Notes: generated by a model from the sequence alone, not told the origin. A stretch of DNA of 64,000 bases from Paralithodes platypus (GCA_032716605.1 CM064506.1:1650493-1714492), one strand, 5' to 3'. Shown: positions 50,861-62,098, counted from the first letter of the stretch. Translations and numbers: made by a program.

Positions 50861-51661
50861 ATTTATGGGTACGATTTTAGTTACTGGATACCTATTTGAC
50901 AGGTAGGCTACCACCGAGGATTTAATACATATTTGTTTTCGGTTTCCACGCATCCAACACCAAGCTACACCTTTTTCTGGTCCGGTAATAGCCTAGCCTA
51001 GTATTGAAAACTATATAGGCCTAATAACTTTTTAAATATGGTTTTCGACGAGAATAAAACTGAGCGTTTGTGCCGAAAATCGGCGGCGGGAGTCCGTCCG
51101 ACTCCGTCGGACTCCGTCGTCGCTTCGGATCGTCGCGGTTAGTTTACCCAGGACACTCGAGGTTACTACGGCCAGCTGGGTAAATTGATACGGTGTGACA
51201 GTCCCAAGTTTTAGCACGCGTTTTGTGTTTTTTTGCATTTTTTCTTTGATAGGCCTATACAGTGTTGTTTTATACCAAGGACTGCAGCAAATGAGTATTT
51301 ACCCATTATCCAACAATCTAAAAACACAGCCCCCACTAGTGGGGAGGGCAATGAAGATCAGGGAAATTGCGGGGAAAGATAGGGGTAATATGGGAAGAAC
51401 TGAAAATAAAATATAGAAAAGTAAGCCAACATAATTTTGCCAAAACTTGGCTCGGGTTTAGCGATTTTTTTGAAGTAAAAAAAACACGGTAATCTAACCT
51501 AGAACGTTGGATACAAGAATAACTCTTACCTACCAGCTAGTATGTGTCCCTAGTTTAGGTTATACTGATGTTTTAGACCGACAGTTAGCCCATCGATCTT
51601 TTTAGGCCTAATAGGTCCGGTAGAGCATATACATCATTGCTATATATGTCATTAAGAGCTG

Positions 51662-52700
51662 AAATGTGTTAGGCTATCTTACTTGTCGTAGTTTCGGCGT
51701 TATCACCTCGGTCAACTTGGAAGTCCACTGCCTCCACACCTCTCCTCGATCTGGGCATACAGGAGTTGATCGGGGATCGAGTTTGATCCTGCTCCTCTTG
51801 AGGCAGGACCGTGTGGAATGGGAGGCTCGTCTGGCAGTCGCTCCAGGAACTTGTCCAGCCTCCTCTTAAAGGCCTCTGTGGTGCAGTCCGTCAGGTCCCG
51901 AATGTCCTTTGGGAGACTATTGAATAGGCCCCCCTAGTCTTGGACCGACATTCAGGAAGCTCGTTGAGAGGAGGGTCCTGTGACGCTGGGAGGATGAGTC
52001 AAGGACTCGTCTATAGCAAGCCCTCCCCAGTCATGGCAGACGTTAGCTCTTGATGCCTCCTTTCTCTTTAGGGAGAGGGTTTGGTACTATACCTTCAAGT
52101 ATTTTCCATGTGTATATAATACAGTACCGTTCCCTCCTCCTCTGTAGAGAGTACAATTTCAATTTTCTTAACCTCTCCCAATATGAGTCTTGTTGGAGAT
52201 TTTTCAGTTTTCTGGTGAAGGTCCTTTGGATTTGTTCCAGTTTCTGAATGTCTCCCGTTCTGTCAGGGGACCACAGCTGGCACAAATATTCCAGTTTGGA
52301 CAGCACTAGGCACTTCCATAATGGGATTAGATGGTCAGGATCTCTTGATTTAAAAGTTCTTAGGATCCAGCCAGCCATTTGCTTAGCAGATTTTGTGATT
52401 TTTTCAATGTGATCCGAGAAAGTACAGTCATTGCTCATGACCACTCCCAGGTCTCTCACAGAGCCTTTTTCGGAATTTTTTTGGTTTCCCACTTGATATT
52501 CACTGCCTTCGAAGTTTCTCTTTTTTCCATACCATATTACTTCAAATTTATCTATTGAATTTCATGTTATTTGATTGGGCCCAGTTGCATACGGTATCCA
52601 GATCTTTTTGTAGAAGGTCAGCGTCGACTTTGTGGGTTATTTTACGGCTAATCCTCGTGTCGTCAGCGAAAGATGAAATAAGGGAGAAAAAGAAAAAAAT
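51662..52700 (-). pseudogene. CR1-like LINE ORF2 C-terminal third
   Basis: On the - strand DLGVVMSNDCTFSDHIEKIT, AGWILRTFKSRDPDHLIPLW, LEYLCQLWSPDRTGDIQKLE, RRRERYCIIYTWKILEGIVP, FNSLPKDIRDLTDCTTEAF, KRRLDKFLE and RSRRGVEAVDFQVDRGDN follow in order, with frame changes near 52493 and 52040. It covers the region after the catalytic domain to the C-terminus. FNSLPKDIR..T....FKRxLDKFL..(L)PDEPP is the CR1-type ending. Confidence 0.88.
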
Positions 52701-52734
52701 ACAGTATACTGTAAAACTGTAAGTTTTTCAGCCA

Positions 52735-52940
52735 GTACCCAACCAGCGGGGCTGTGGGGGCGGCAGCCCCCACCCATATGCTAGGTTAGGTTAGGTTAGG
52801 TAAGGTTGTTAGGTTAGGCTAATAGCCTAGCCTAGCACATTAAAAAAAGGAAAAAAAAAAAAATAACCCAACCAGCGGGGGTGTGGGGGCAGCAACCCCC
52901 ACCCATAATACTAGGATAGGTTAGGCTAATGTCTTCCCAA
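52735..52940. repeat. Two G-rich hairpin modules with TTAGG runs
   Basis: GTGGGGGCGGCAGCCCCCAC (52752) and GTGGGGGCAGCAACCCCCAC (52881) are palindromes, each preceded by ACCAGCGGGG. The first is followed by four to five TTAGG units. Confidence 0.85.
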
Positions 52941-53945
52941 AGTTGACTATTTTTATAACATAAGATATTAGGCTACCCACTCCACCCCGTGAAATGCGAG
53001 CCAGCTTTCGTCAAAAGTTGGCTCGGGTATTCACAAATTGGGTTTTATGGGTTTGCAATTAGGGAAAACCCGAGCAAAGGTTTGATACAAAACCCTATAT
53101 TATTGTATTTTATACTTTTAACCCCTCATTTTCCCTGAACTTCATAGCCCTCTCCACTAGTGGGGGGCATGTTTTTAGATTGTTGGATAATGGGTAAATA
53201 CTCATTTCAGCTCCTCTAAAACAACACTATATCTGAAGGAAAAATACAAACTAAAACTTACTGAAATCGCTGTAGGTCCAAACAGTCAGGTTTACCCTAG
53301 TTTATCCCATACCTACCAGCTGATCCCTTGTCATGAACCTAACCTAAGACAAGACTATTTTACCCTATATCTCTTATAATACATTTGCGAAGGGAAGGAC
53401 ATATATAGGACTGAAGACTTATTATATAACATACCTATAGGCTACACAAACATCGATGGGGCTTGTAACTGTCACACCGTAAAATCTTACCGCCAGCTGT
53501 TTTACTTGCCCCCTGCTGGCCACATATATGACTATTATTATAATTCACGGGGGTGAGGGGGGGGGTCAGAGCCCCCCCCTCAACCCTGTCCTGTATCCCA
53601 CGGCCTATATCGCAAGTCTTTATAAAAAAATGGACCCAACAACTGGTTATAAGCCGAGCCATTTGAAGTAGACTGCCAAGGCGGGACCGGGAAGTCACTC
53701 AGAGCGTAAAGTAAACAAAGCGACGCTACTTCCACGAATGCAATAGAGTTGTCTTTATAGATCAGATGTCGTCTCATATCCTTATTAAGTGTCCCCATTG
53801 CTTTTTTAGTGTTTCGTACACCAGAAAAGGGTGTAGCTTGGTGTTGGATGCGTGGAAACCGAAAAAAAAAAAAATTTAATCGTTGGTGGTACCTGTCAAA
53901 TAGGTGTCCAGTAACTAAAATCGCACCCATTTATGAAATAATTAC

Positions 53946-54413
53946 CATTCCTAACGAACCTGTCAATAAATAGCCTAAATCTATAAAAATAGTTTTTCGC
54001 TAGTGTTGAAATCCATGCCGCACCGAAATATTCACTTAGTCGGATTTCCCCCATAATGCGTTTTTAGTTTTTTATCTTATCGGCAAGAGGAAAGGTTGTT
54101 CTATAAGATTCTATAAATAGGCCTATAATATATAATAAATATCATCATGTGGAATTTCACCGTAGGTGAAGGCATATCTTCAGTCTGCCCGAATTTGCCT
54201 TCCCCATTATGACCGATACTTTTTTGGAAAATGAATATATAGTAAGCGAGGGCATTATAGGATTTTTCATTAGCTGAATTCCATGACATAATCATCAATG
54301 TATGATCAAAACTTAATATTTTCCCCGAATATTTTAGTCCGTGTGGCGCACAAGTTTTCGTCAGTTCCGTCCTCTCAGACTGGTCAAAATCTTTGCTTCA
54401 CATAATGCTCTAT
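53946..54413. other. No supported feature
   Basis: AT-rich unique-looking DNA. No repeats shared with the rest of the window and no exon-like frame could be supported. Confidence 0.55.
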
Positions 54414-54908
54414 GTAACCCTCCAGCCCCGGCTATGTATTCCATATACAGTGTATTCCCCGAAACCCGGGGGTTTTGGCCGAAAAACTTCTACGCCTAGG
54501 CTACCGTATCTTTATTTTGACTGCTTCCGCATTCCCGCGCATCCCCAAGCATAGATGTGTTTCGTAGCTGTAGAATGGCGTTGAGTAGAGCTCTCAAGGC
54601 GGACGGGAAGTTCAGTTGTGATGACGATTTCCGTGGAGAGAACTTTGTGGCGATATCAGCCACTTATCACTAATTTACACTACTTAACAATAACACACAG
54701 CAATGCCTCTCCTTCTTGTGGTCGGAGATGCGCGGCGTCGGTCCAGCCGGCTGTTGTATACATGCGTCGGACGGACGCCTCGCACACCAAGCTTACAGCA
54801 CACCAAGCTTACAGGCTTTCAAGCTACTGGAGCCTCAGAGGCCTACCGGGAAGCGCGGGGTGTGTTTTTTATGGGTTTCTCAGAGCCCAACCGGGTCTGA
54901 GGGGTTAA
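54414..54908. mobile_element. TTAA-3 MITE, copy 3
   Basis: GTAACCCTCCAGCCCCGG opens (left TTAA mutated to GTAA) and ACCGGGTCTGAGGGGTTAA closes. GCCTAGGCTACCGTATC, GAATGGCGTTGAGTAGAGCT and CAGTTGTGATGACGATTTCC are shared with the copies at 26721 and 34021. CACACCAAGCTTACAG is tandemly doubled. Confidence 0.85.
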
Positions 54909-54959
54909 ATATCATTTAATGATCGATACAGTAAATACGTATATCGGCAAATAATAGAT

Positions 54960-55700
54960 TATTATTTTCAAAGAACCAGCTCTGTACGACAAGAACTCTT
55001 ATTCGTTGGGAATGGTAATTATTTCATAAATGTTTATACATATTTTAATAATGCATCACTTAGCTCTACTCCCACTAGTTCTGTATATTTTGATAGAACT
55101 AAACTTAAAGATGCCCTTAAATTCCTCCTTTTCATACTTATGTTAGATTCGGCTGCCGTACATTTTCAAACAAATATTAGGAATTCCTATGGGTGGAAAA
55201 TTATAGCCCTTAGTAATTGCAGACTTATTCTTGCTTGCTTAGAATTTACCTTATAAAGACTCTAGTTGACAATGTAGCATCAGAAAATAAATTCCCTGAA
55301 AATTAGCACTTGCTAAACTGTTAAGTAATAATAGATATATTTGATAGTCAAATCTTGTTTGCAATAATGTTAAATTTTAATCCAGTTGCTAAACTGTATT
55401 TACCCTAATTCTATTCCCCTCACCGGGTCCGTAAATTATAAAGTTGAAAATTTTCTTGATATAAATTTAGAGATTGTTAATGACATGCATACTTAAAGTA
55501 TATCACAAAGTTGATGATTTTAATTTTAACGTAATAAACTTTCTTTCCCTAGTAATGGCGATAGTAAAATAACTTATAATTGTTTTTTATCCCAATTAAT
55601 AAGATTTTGTAAAATCTGCACTAAAGTAGATGACTTTTGGGCTAAGAGTAGGTTACTATACAGACTCTTAGTGACAGAGGTTTGGGGGAGCAAGTAATTG
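54960..55700 (+). pseudogene. Penelope-like reverse transcriptase fragment
   Basis: Over several frames the reading is LGIPMGGK..PLVIADLFLL, matching the GIPMGxxxAPLxADLxL reverse transcriptase motif. It continues LDINLEIVNDMH, KVDDFNFNVINF, SNGDSKITYNCFLSQLIRFC and KICTKVDDFWAKSRLLYRLL. This is the arrangement following the polymerase core in Penelope-like elements. At least four stops or shifts are present. The GIY-YIG endonuclease is not seen. Confidence 0.62.
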
Positions 55701-56389
55701 TTCCATAAATTTAATCTTTTTAGGGTCAATTACTGTGACTGTATTCTAAAATTGACCTAAAAAATTTTTAATCAAGCATTTTTTAACTTGAAGTTTCTTG
55801 TATACCTCTGCTTACTGTTTTGTCTTGTCCTTATCTTTTTCTTTTCTATTATTAATATTGATGATTTTTTAAATTTATTGTTCTTGTTAAAAGAGTACTC
55901 TTTGTTTAAATCCTGTTGTTACTTCATATTTTTGCAATTTTTGTCTTATATTATATGTATTCATTGTCGATAGTATCAATTGCTTACTTTTGCGATTTCC
56001 TTAGTTATTTGTGCTATAAATGTAGGTATTTGTAGGGTAGTTATTGATAGGGGTCACTTGCAGGCATGCTATGCTTACGGGCTACCTACTCCGATAGCAC
56101 CATCGTTATGAGTGCTGTACTGTATTTTATATATTATTTTGTAATAGTATAGATCTTATCAATATTTGTATTTTGTACTATTGTTAATGTCTATTCAATG
56201 TTGCACAATTTGATTTTAAATATTTTTGACATTTAACATGGGGAGTTTCTTTATTCATGCAGAGTTTAGTAAAATTTTGGCCAGAACGTCCCGGACCTTC
56301 CCAAACTTGACTACTTCCTTTAACGTGACCGAGTGCGTTGTTATATGTGCCGTTAGTTTGCTGGGAAAACCAAGATTAAGGCTTGCTCA
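55701..56389. other. AT-rich stretch, nothing supported
   Basis: Long T-rich frames (for example 55788-55973) are hydrophobic by composition only. I see no motif, repeat or splice-consistent exon. Confidence 0.55.
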
Positions 56390-56560
56390 TGTAGTAATGT
56401 ACACCCTATGTGGTGGATTGTGTTCTTTTATTTAATAATTTTCATTTTAGTAAGCGTTGTTTCCACATAGCGATTTTGATAATTTAATTTGACTTTATAT
56501 TGTCCTTGTCCCAATTTTGGTTTGTTTAGATTGCAAGTTTTACATTTTAATGAATATTTT
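56390..56560. mobile_element. FB-1 element, loop and right arm
   Basis: GTAATGTACACCCTATGTGG, TGGATTGTGTTCTTTTATTT and GCGTTGTTTCCACATAGCGA through GCAAGTTTTACATTTTAAT. It is almost identical over about 165 bp to 58436-58592. A further arm piece lies at 56640-56740. Confidence 0.8.
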
Positions 56561-56737
56561 CATATGAGCATCTTGCGTCGATCGAAAATTTCCGTCCGCC
56601 ATGTTTTTCACGCATCTTTTCCCCCCACCCATTTTCACCGTGGTTTCGACATGGCGATTTTGAAAGTGTTCTTTTGTGTTTTTACGGTTTTTGTCCAAGT
56701 TTTTGTTTTTTTATTTTGCAAGTTTTACGTAATAATT

Positions 56738-57353
56738 TTAACCCCTTCAGACTTGTATGACGCAAAGGTTTCCAGATTAGCAATAAGAAATAGTTCTCTC
56801 ATTCTTATAATTACCTCTCCAAAATTAGTTTTCTGCCCACAGCTAACTCAAAGACAACTGCAGAGGTTGAAGTAACTAAACTAAAGGTTTCTAAATACCC
56901 CTGATTGGTGATGGGCTGGTCTATCAGAGTGAGAACCGAGCGATCTCTGCCATACCCATAGCTTACTCTGACGATTCCTTTTACTTATATATTTTCTAGA
57001 TCTCAAGTGACTGCGTCTCTTCCGTGGATTGACCTCCCAATCTACCAAGATTGGAAGCCAAAGCGTCACATTTTTCCTCTGCCCCTCAACTTTTTCTTCA
57101 CAGGGCACGGGGCCCTGGGCGAGGCTTTGGTTTCCCGGGCGTTTCCGCACCCTCCTCAGCTCCCCGCCATGGAGTGGCTTCGGTCACCCAGGCTTTATTG
57201 TGGTCGGCAGGGAGGGTTCTGTGGGGGCGCTCAGTTATGGCCTTGCTCGGGGCCTTGGGGAACAACAACAACAACAAATACCCCTGATGGTAACAAAGGT
57301 TTTTAAGTATCCCTAATAGGCTCAAAATCGCGTCATATGTCTGAGAGGGTTAA
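56738..57353. mobile_element. TTAA-6 MITE interrupted by RET-C
   Basis: TTAACCCCTTCAGACTTGTA then TGACGC opens; GCGTCATATGTCTGAGAGGG then TTAA closes. Terminal repeats of about 25 bp match with small gaps. Without RET-C and its target copy the element is about 235 bp. Confidence 0.82.
56906..57275 (+). mobile_element. RET-C retroposon
   Basis: AAATACCCCTGAT flanks it at 56893-56905 and 57276-57288. It runs from TGGTGATGGGCTGGTCTATC through the family body to GGGGAACAACAACAACAAC. A CTGTTCGGCCAGGCAG block is lost near the end. Confidence 0.9.
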
Positions 57354-57820
57354 GTGTTTTAAGCGGTCCAAAGTCTGTTTTAGGCGGTCCATGTTATCTA
57401 CCATAATAGATCAGGTGCTTTGTATATTACCAGTCAATGTTTCATTCCTGCCGGAGATGCGTACAAAGATATATACAGTATAGAGAAAGCTACTAACCTA
57501 ACCACATTACTTAACCTAGACCTGTAGTTTAGTTTATTTCGGCTGACAGTAAATTTAATCCATTAACAGATAAGTTTGTTATGATAGAAAAATAAAGTAT
57601 AGTTTCTGTATGAAATTGTCAAGTTTTCATAAGTCTTTGTTGTAGCAAAGTACTGTAATTAAGATGGATATAGCAATTTACTGTCTGCTGGAAAAACTTT
57701 GATCTGTTGGGTAAAGACTAACACTTGCCTAACACTTAGTATGTTGGATAATACTAACACTTACCAGCTATACCCTGTTCCAAATAAGTTTGGTAGCCTA
57801 AATCAATAACCTATAATTCA

Positions 57821-58326
57821 TGGCGGGTGCCCAACCCCGAAAAGGGTTGAAATAGGGGAGCTATCCCCCCGCCAAAGGCGGCTTTCTAGGGCCTTTCCTA
57901 GCTGACTCCGGAGAGGATTGGGTTCTAGTCAGGTGTGATGGGCTGTTCTATTTGAGTGAGAACTGAGCAATCTTTGCCACACCCATAGCTTACTCTGACT
58001 GTGCCATTTACTTTAATATTATCTAGATCTCAAGTGACGGCGTCTAACTTGTTTTGACCTCCCAATCTACCAAGATTTGAAGCCAAAGTCACATTTTTCC
58101 CTTGCCCCTCAACTTTCTCTTCATAATTGCTGAGGGACACAGGGCCCTGGGTGGGGCTTTGGGTTCCCGGGCATTTCCGCACCCTCCTCAGCTCCCCGCC
58201 ATGGAGTGGCTTCGGTCACCCAGGCTTTATTATGGTCGGCGGGGAGGGTTCTGTGGGGGCGCTCGGTTATGGCCTTGCTCAGGGCCTTGGGGCTGTTCGG
58301 CCAGGCAGCTTGGGGAACAAAAACTA
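57821..58326 (+). mobile_element. RET-C retroposon, full length
   Basis: CCTATAATTCA flanks it (57810-57820 and 58327-58337). The 5' part reads GGCGGGTGCCCAACCCCGAA, GGGGAGCTATCCCCCCGCC and CGGCTTTCTAGGGCC, which can fold on itself. The 3' end is GGGGAACAAAAACTA. It has the same 5' region as the copy at 23569-24076, so about 505 bp is the family length. Confidence 0.9.
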
Positions 58327-58435
58327 CCTATAATTCACAAAAAAATAAAGAGTAATTGGGCTAATATATCTACCATTTGGGGAGGGTCAAAGGGAGGGAT
58401 ATGTGTAGATATTTACAGCCCATTTGCTCTTTTTT

Positions 58436-58600
58436 GTAATGTACACCCTATGTGGTGGATTGTGTTCTTTTATTTAATAATTTTCATTTTAGTAAGCGTT
58501 GTTTCCACATAGCTATTTTGATAATTTAATTTGACTTTATATTGTCCTTGTCCCAATTTTGGTTTGTTTTGTTTGCAAGTTTTACATTTTAATTTAATTT
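58436..58600. mobile_element. FB-1 element, loop and right arm
   Basis: It is near-identical to 56390-56560 (GTACACCCTATGTGGTGGAT, TTTAATAATTTTCATTTTAG, ATTGTCCTTGTCCCAATTTT). The two are probably a segmental duplicate or two very young copies. Confidence 0.8.
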
Positions 58601-58664
58601 TATTTTTTAAATCTTTTTATTTATTTGTTTAACCTCGTCATTATCTCTACTTGGAACATGGTAT

Positions 58665-59827
58665 TAGGGATGTACCGATACCAAAATTTTGACAGATACC
58701 GATACCACAAAATTATACCGATACCTGTGCACCAGGAAAGTCTGTAAGACTTGTCCATGATCATGTAATTTTCTCCTTTATCAGCTTTGTTATTAAACTT
58801 AGGTAACATGTTACTAAAATCAACACTTGTATTATGTATATATGGATAAAAACTTAAAAGTTACTAAAAACTAGAACGAGATGATACGGATTTAATGAAA
58901 CATCTCGTGCAGGGATTTCAAATTTAATAAATTAATATATTACATATATGAATATATTACTGCACTACTAGGCTACACATTATGTACGGTACTTAACCCG
59001 GGAACTGCCGGGAGACTTAAGAGTTCCCCCGGCGGACTGCGGGGAGACTCTAGTGATGAAAAAAAATCAACTTTTGAGATCGAATTTTTTTTTTTTTTTT
59101 TTTGGCCCCTGGGCCATGCAAAATCTCAGTCCTCTACCTCCCCTCCTTCCCCACTTTCCTCCTCTCCTTCAGTTATCACCTATTTTCCCTGTTATTCCCT
59201 TATTATGAGGTATATTTTCGTGCTAACATTAGCGAGTTGCAAGCAGGGTGTTGTCATCACTGATGGCAGCGAGTGCAAAGAGAGAGAGAGAGAGTATCGA
59301 TCGACTGTGTCTCAGTGCCTTGGGGAAATTGGCGGGAAAGCAGATTCCCTCACTCATACATTATACAACTCGCGGGCTATATCTCCGTCTTTGACCATCC
59401 AAACGCTTATTTTCACTCGTTTTATTGTTCTTGCAGGTTAATACCTTTATACTAAACCCATAATAGGCGCATATGGATAAGTATTTAATGCTATTAATCT
59501 CGTGCACAATGAATATTTTAGTGACGGAAACACCAAATCAAATAACGTCAGCACAGGGGTGAACGTTATCCAATTCCCCATGGCACTACAATTCAGAGGT
59601 TGTAATAATGTTATCAGATATGTACCAAGATTCCAACAAATATATAGTTTTCATAATTATAAAACAACCAATCACTGCTGAACCAAGCAACCTTCACTCC
59701 TTCAGTGAGTGATATGTGACATAGCAAATTACTTCTAGGTATCGGTAGTATCGGTAGAAAATCAACCGATACCGATACTCTAAAAAAGGGCCGATACCAC
59801 CGATACCGATACATCGGTACATCCCTA
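58665..59827. mobile_element. hAT MITE with TTAA-4 nested inside
   Basis: TAGGGATGTACCGATACC opens, and read inward from the right TAGGGATGTACCGATGTATC. The 8-bp duplication CATGGTAT is perfect (58657-58664 and 59828-59835). Subterminal ACCGATACC motifs repeat at both ends, as in hAT elements. Removing the TTAA-4 copy leaves about 550 bp. No transposase is seen. Confidence 0.92.
58993..59603. mobile_element. TTAA-4 MITE, copy in hAT
   Basis: TTAACCCGGGAACTGCCGGG opens; the right end reads ATTCAGAGGTTGTAA, with the TTAA mutated. The body matches 19627-20260 (CTGGGCCATGCAAAATCTCA, GTGCTAACATTAGCGAGTTG, GAGAGAGTATCGATCGACTG). Confidence 0.85.
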
Positions 59828-60234
59828 CATGGTATAGTAGACGGCATTAGTACGGAGAGGCGGCCTGAGTATTTTGGACAAGACTAACCTTAGCCTACCA
59901 TGTAGTGTCCGTAGTATGTGGGATCAAACACTAACTTTTTTATATATCGCTGGTTACGCATCTCCCGCATCAAAGTTATTAGCAGGTAGTAAAATGGACT
60001 GCTTAAAACTCGTACGTAAAAGATTATAGCCTATTCATTGGTTTTATAAATTTCGGTTTGAAAGTAGGTCTACACTAAAGCTAAAAATCTGTTTACCAGG
60101 TATGTGAAAAACTGTACCAGATCAAACTGAAGAACCCTCTTGAATGCCTAGTTTCTCCCTTGCAAACCCCCGCCAAAGGATTGGCCATGATCGAAACTGC
60201 TATAGGCTAATTTGTCAGTCGATTCCTTTGGCTG

Positions 60235-60372
60235 TGCCACAATATGCATCTACTTTTCCCATAACTAGCTGCTCCTCTCGCCAGACTCTCCCATATCTTT
60301 CCATTCTGTCTTCATCCATTCTCTGCGAATTACCATACCCACCTAAGTAGTTCTCTTTATCCACTCGACCAC
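60235..60372 (-). pseudogene. Possible RTE-like LINE C-terminal fragment
   Basis: On the - strand it reads RMDEDRMERYGRVWREEQL after a broken WYGNSQ. This resembles LRWYGHVxRMDEDR. It is short and damaged. Confidence 0.4.
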
Positions 60373-60567
60373 CCCACATTCAATGACCAAAGCTTCCTTT
60401 TTTCCAATTACTTGGCTCTTCTAGCCTATTCACGGCGGCTACCATTATGAAAAATCTAATCTCCACAGCTGTGTTTGGAGAAGACTTCCTGTAAATTTCT
60501 ATCTTCCATAAGTGTTAGGAGCAGCACACAGTTTTTGGTCACTTTTACTTAACTATTTTTGCTTTAA

Positions 60568-61000
60568 TTAACCCTTAAAGATCGGGGTCGGACTTCAGTC
60601 CGGTTCCAATTTGAAGCAAGTTAGGAGCATTATTAAGGCTTTTAAAGGGTTAAAATAGAGTGCAAATGGCCGGGAGCACAGCGGGCCAGACAGCCTGTTA
60701 TTTCTCTAGGGCTTACCGCCGTCCATTAACTCATGTTCCCTGTGTTCTCGAGAGGCCGGCAGTGTAGCCAGTAGTGAGCATAGCTGGGAAAAATATGCCG
60801 CTATACGCTAAACTCCCATGTTACTGGTATCACTATGAGAACCGCGAGTGCTACATAGCTCGTTCTGGTCTCATTTTGAAGCTTTTAGCGCCTAGTTTTT
60901 TGCTAAATAATATTTTGTTCATGCAGATACTTGATTTATCATGCAGGAGGGCCTGAATATTCCCAAATAAGCCCAAAACCCCCCGCTAGACAAGGGTTAA
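60568..61000. mobile_element. TTAA-5 MITE, copy 2
   Basis: TTAACCCTTAAAGATCGGGG opens and CTAGACAAGGGTTAA closes. It has the same order of blocks as 38768-39196 with scattered substitutions; the palindrome is CGGACTTCAGTCCGG here. Confidence 0.87.
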
Positions 61001-61349
61001 GAATAAATTAGTTCTCAAAATCAGTCTCCCTTACCTTTTTTTCCCCTATTTTACCATATTTGCCCAGTACTGTACACTGTAAACCTCTTGCAATATATAC
61101 TTAATATCTCATTGTTAAAAGTTTTCTGTTATTTATCTAGAATTTTCCTTAAAATTCTGTGTTCATGCATTCTTTAAGTAGATTCTCTCAAATTTCCCTA
61201 CATGGACCTTTAGCTTCCTAATTTTGCATACCCTGTTGAAGTCTGTAACCACTCTGTTTAAGTTCCGTCAACAGGACGGCATAGTCCGCATATAGGCATG
61301 TAAAAATATCCCACGGTTCCCTGTTATTCCGGCCTAGCTCTTATACCCA

Positions 61350-61677
61350 TTAAACCCCTCGGCACCATGACTACATTTGACCTTTGATTCTTGCTAAAAT
61401 TAGATTATTTTATTCAGTTTAGGAGGATCTGTTACTAGAGTTTATTGAGATTGTATTTACCCATTTGAGTCGTACAGGTAGATTACACTGTAAAACTTGC
61501 AAAATAAACAAGACCATATAAAGGCCAAAGAACTAAACAAAATTGCTGTGGAAACAAGGCTCCAGCAAAATAAAATTCTGAAATAAAGGAACTCATGATT
61601 ACATACTAAATAATATTGTCCAATGGTAACCAGAGTACAGTAAGACTAAAATAAAGTCATGGTTTTGAAGGGGTTAA
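61350..61677. mobile_element. TTAA-2-like MITE with an FB-1 left arm inside
   Basis: TTAAACCCCTCGGCACCATG opens and GTCATGGTTTTGAAGGGG with TTAA closes. An FB-1 arm (61487-61570: TGTAAAACTTGCAAAATAAA, CAAAATTGCTGTGGAAACA) interrupts it. Confidence 0.65.
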
Positions 61678-61694
61678 TCACGCTCTATATTCTG

Positions 61695-61832
61695 TAACTG
61701 GCTTTATAGCGTAATGTATAAATGCGCAGAATTTTGGTGTGAGTATCTTAGGTTTGAGTCCTTGGAGTGCCACATGTATTTGTTGATTTCATTAATTGAA
61801 TTTCGAAGTAAAGTTGGTTGGTGAAAAAATAG
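61695..61832 (+). mobile_element. tRNA-derived SINE (TAATGCATAAATGCG type)
   Basis: TTATAGCGTAATGTATAAAT and CTTAGGTTTGAGTCCTTGG form the tRNA-like head; CACATGTATTTGTTGATTTC and GTAAAGTTGGTTGGTGAA follow. The B-box is damaged (TTTGAG). Confidence 0.7.
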
Positions 61833-62009
61833 AATCGCTGCATCCATGTATACAGTACAGTGTGTTACGCGAGTTTTGACTGATCTACCCTGTTTATTCT
61901 ACCTCTTCATTCCCATGGAGATCTGCCTTCCCCCTACTCTATAAAGTACAGTACTCCAAATATCTTTCCAGAGTCCCCCTTCACCACCCCTCCATTCAAG
62001 AGTTTTCCA

Positions 62010-62098
62010 CAGCGATTTTGATTAGTTCTATTGCGTTTATCTTGTCATCCCAGTTTTGGTTTGTTTATTTTGAAAGTTTCGCATTATAATTATAAATT
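62010..62098. mobile_element. FB-1 right arm
   Basis: TTTTCCACAGCGATTTTGAT, TTTTGGTTTGTTTATTTTGA and GTTTCGCATTATAATTATAA match the right arm of 30262-30590. Confidence 0.7.

Larger units (their letters stand above)
50868..53945. repeat. Large inverted-repeat structure
   Basis: Three ordered blocks on the left are mirrored on the right. CACGCATCCAACACCAAGCT (50948) faces AGCTTGGTGTTGGATGCGTG (about 53836). GATACGGTGTGACAGT (51189) faces ACTGTCACACCGTAA (53468). ACCCATTATCCAACAATCTA (51300) faces AGATTGTTGGATAATGGGT (53175). Arms are about 500-800 bp with insertions. The interior holds a LINE fragment and G-rich hairpins. Confidence 0.75.
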
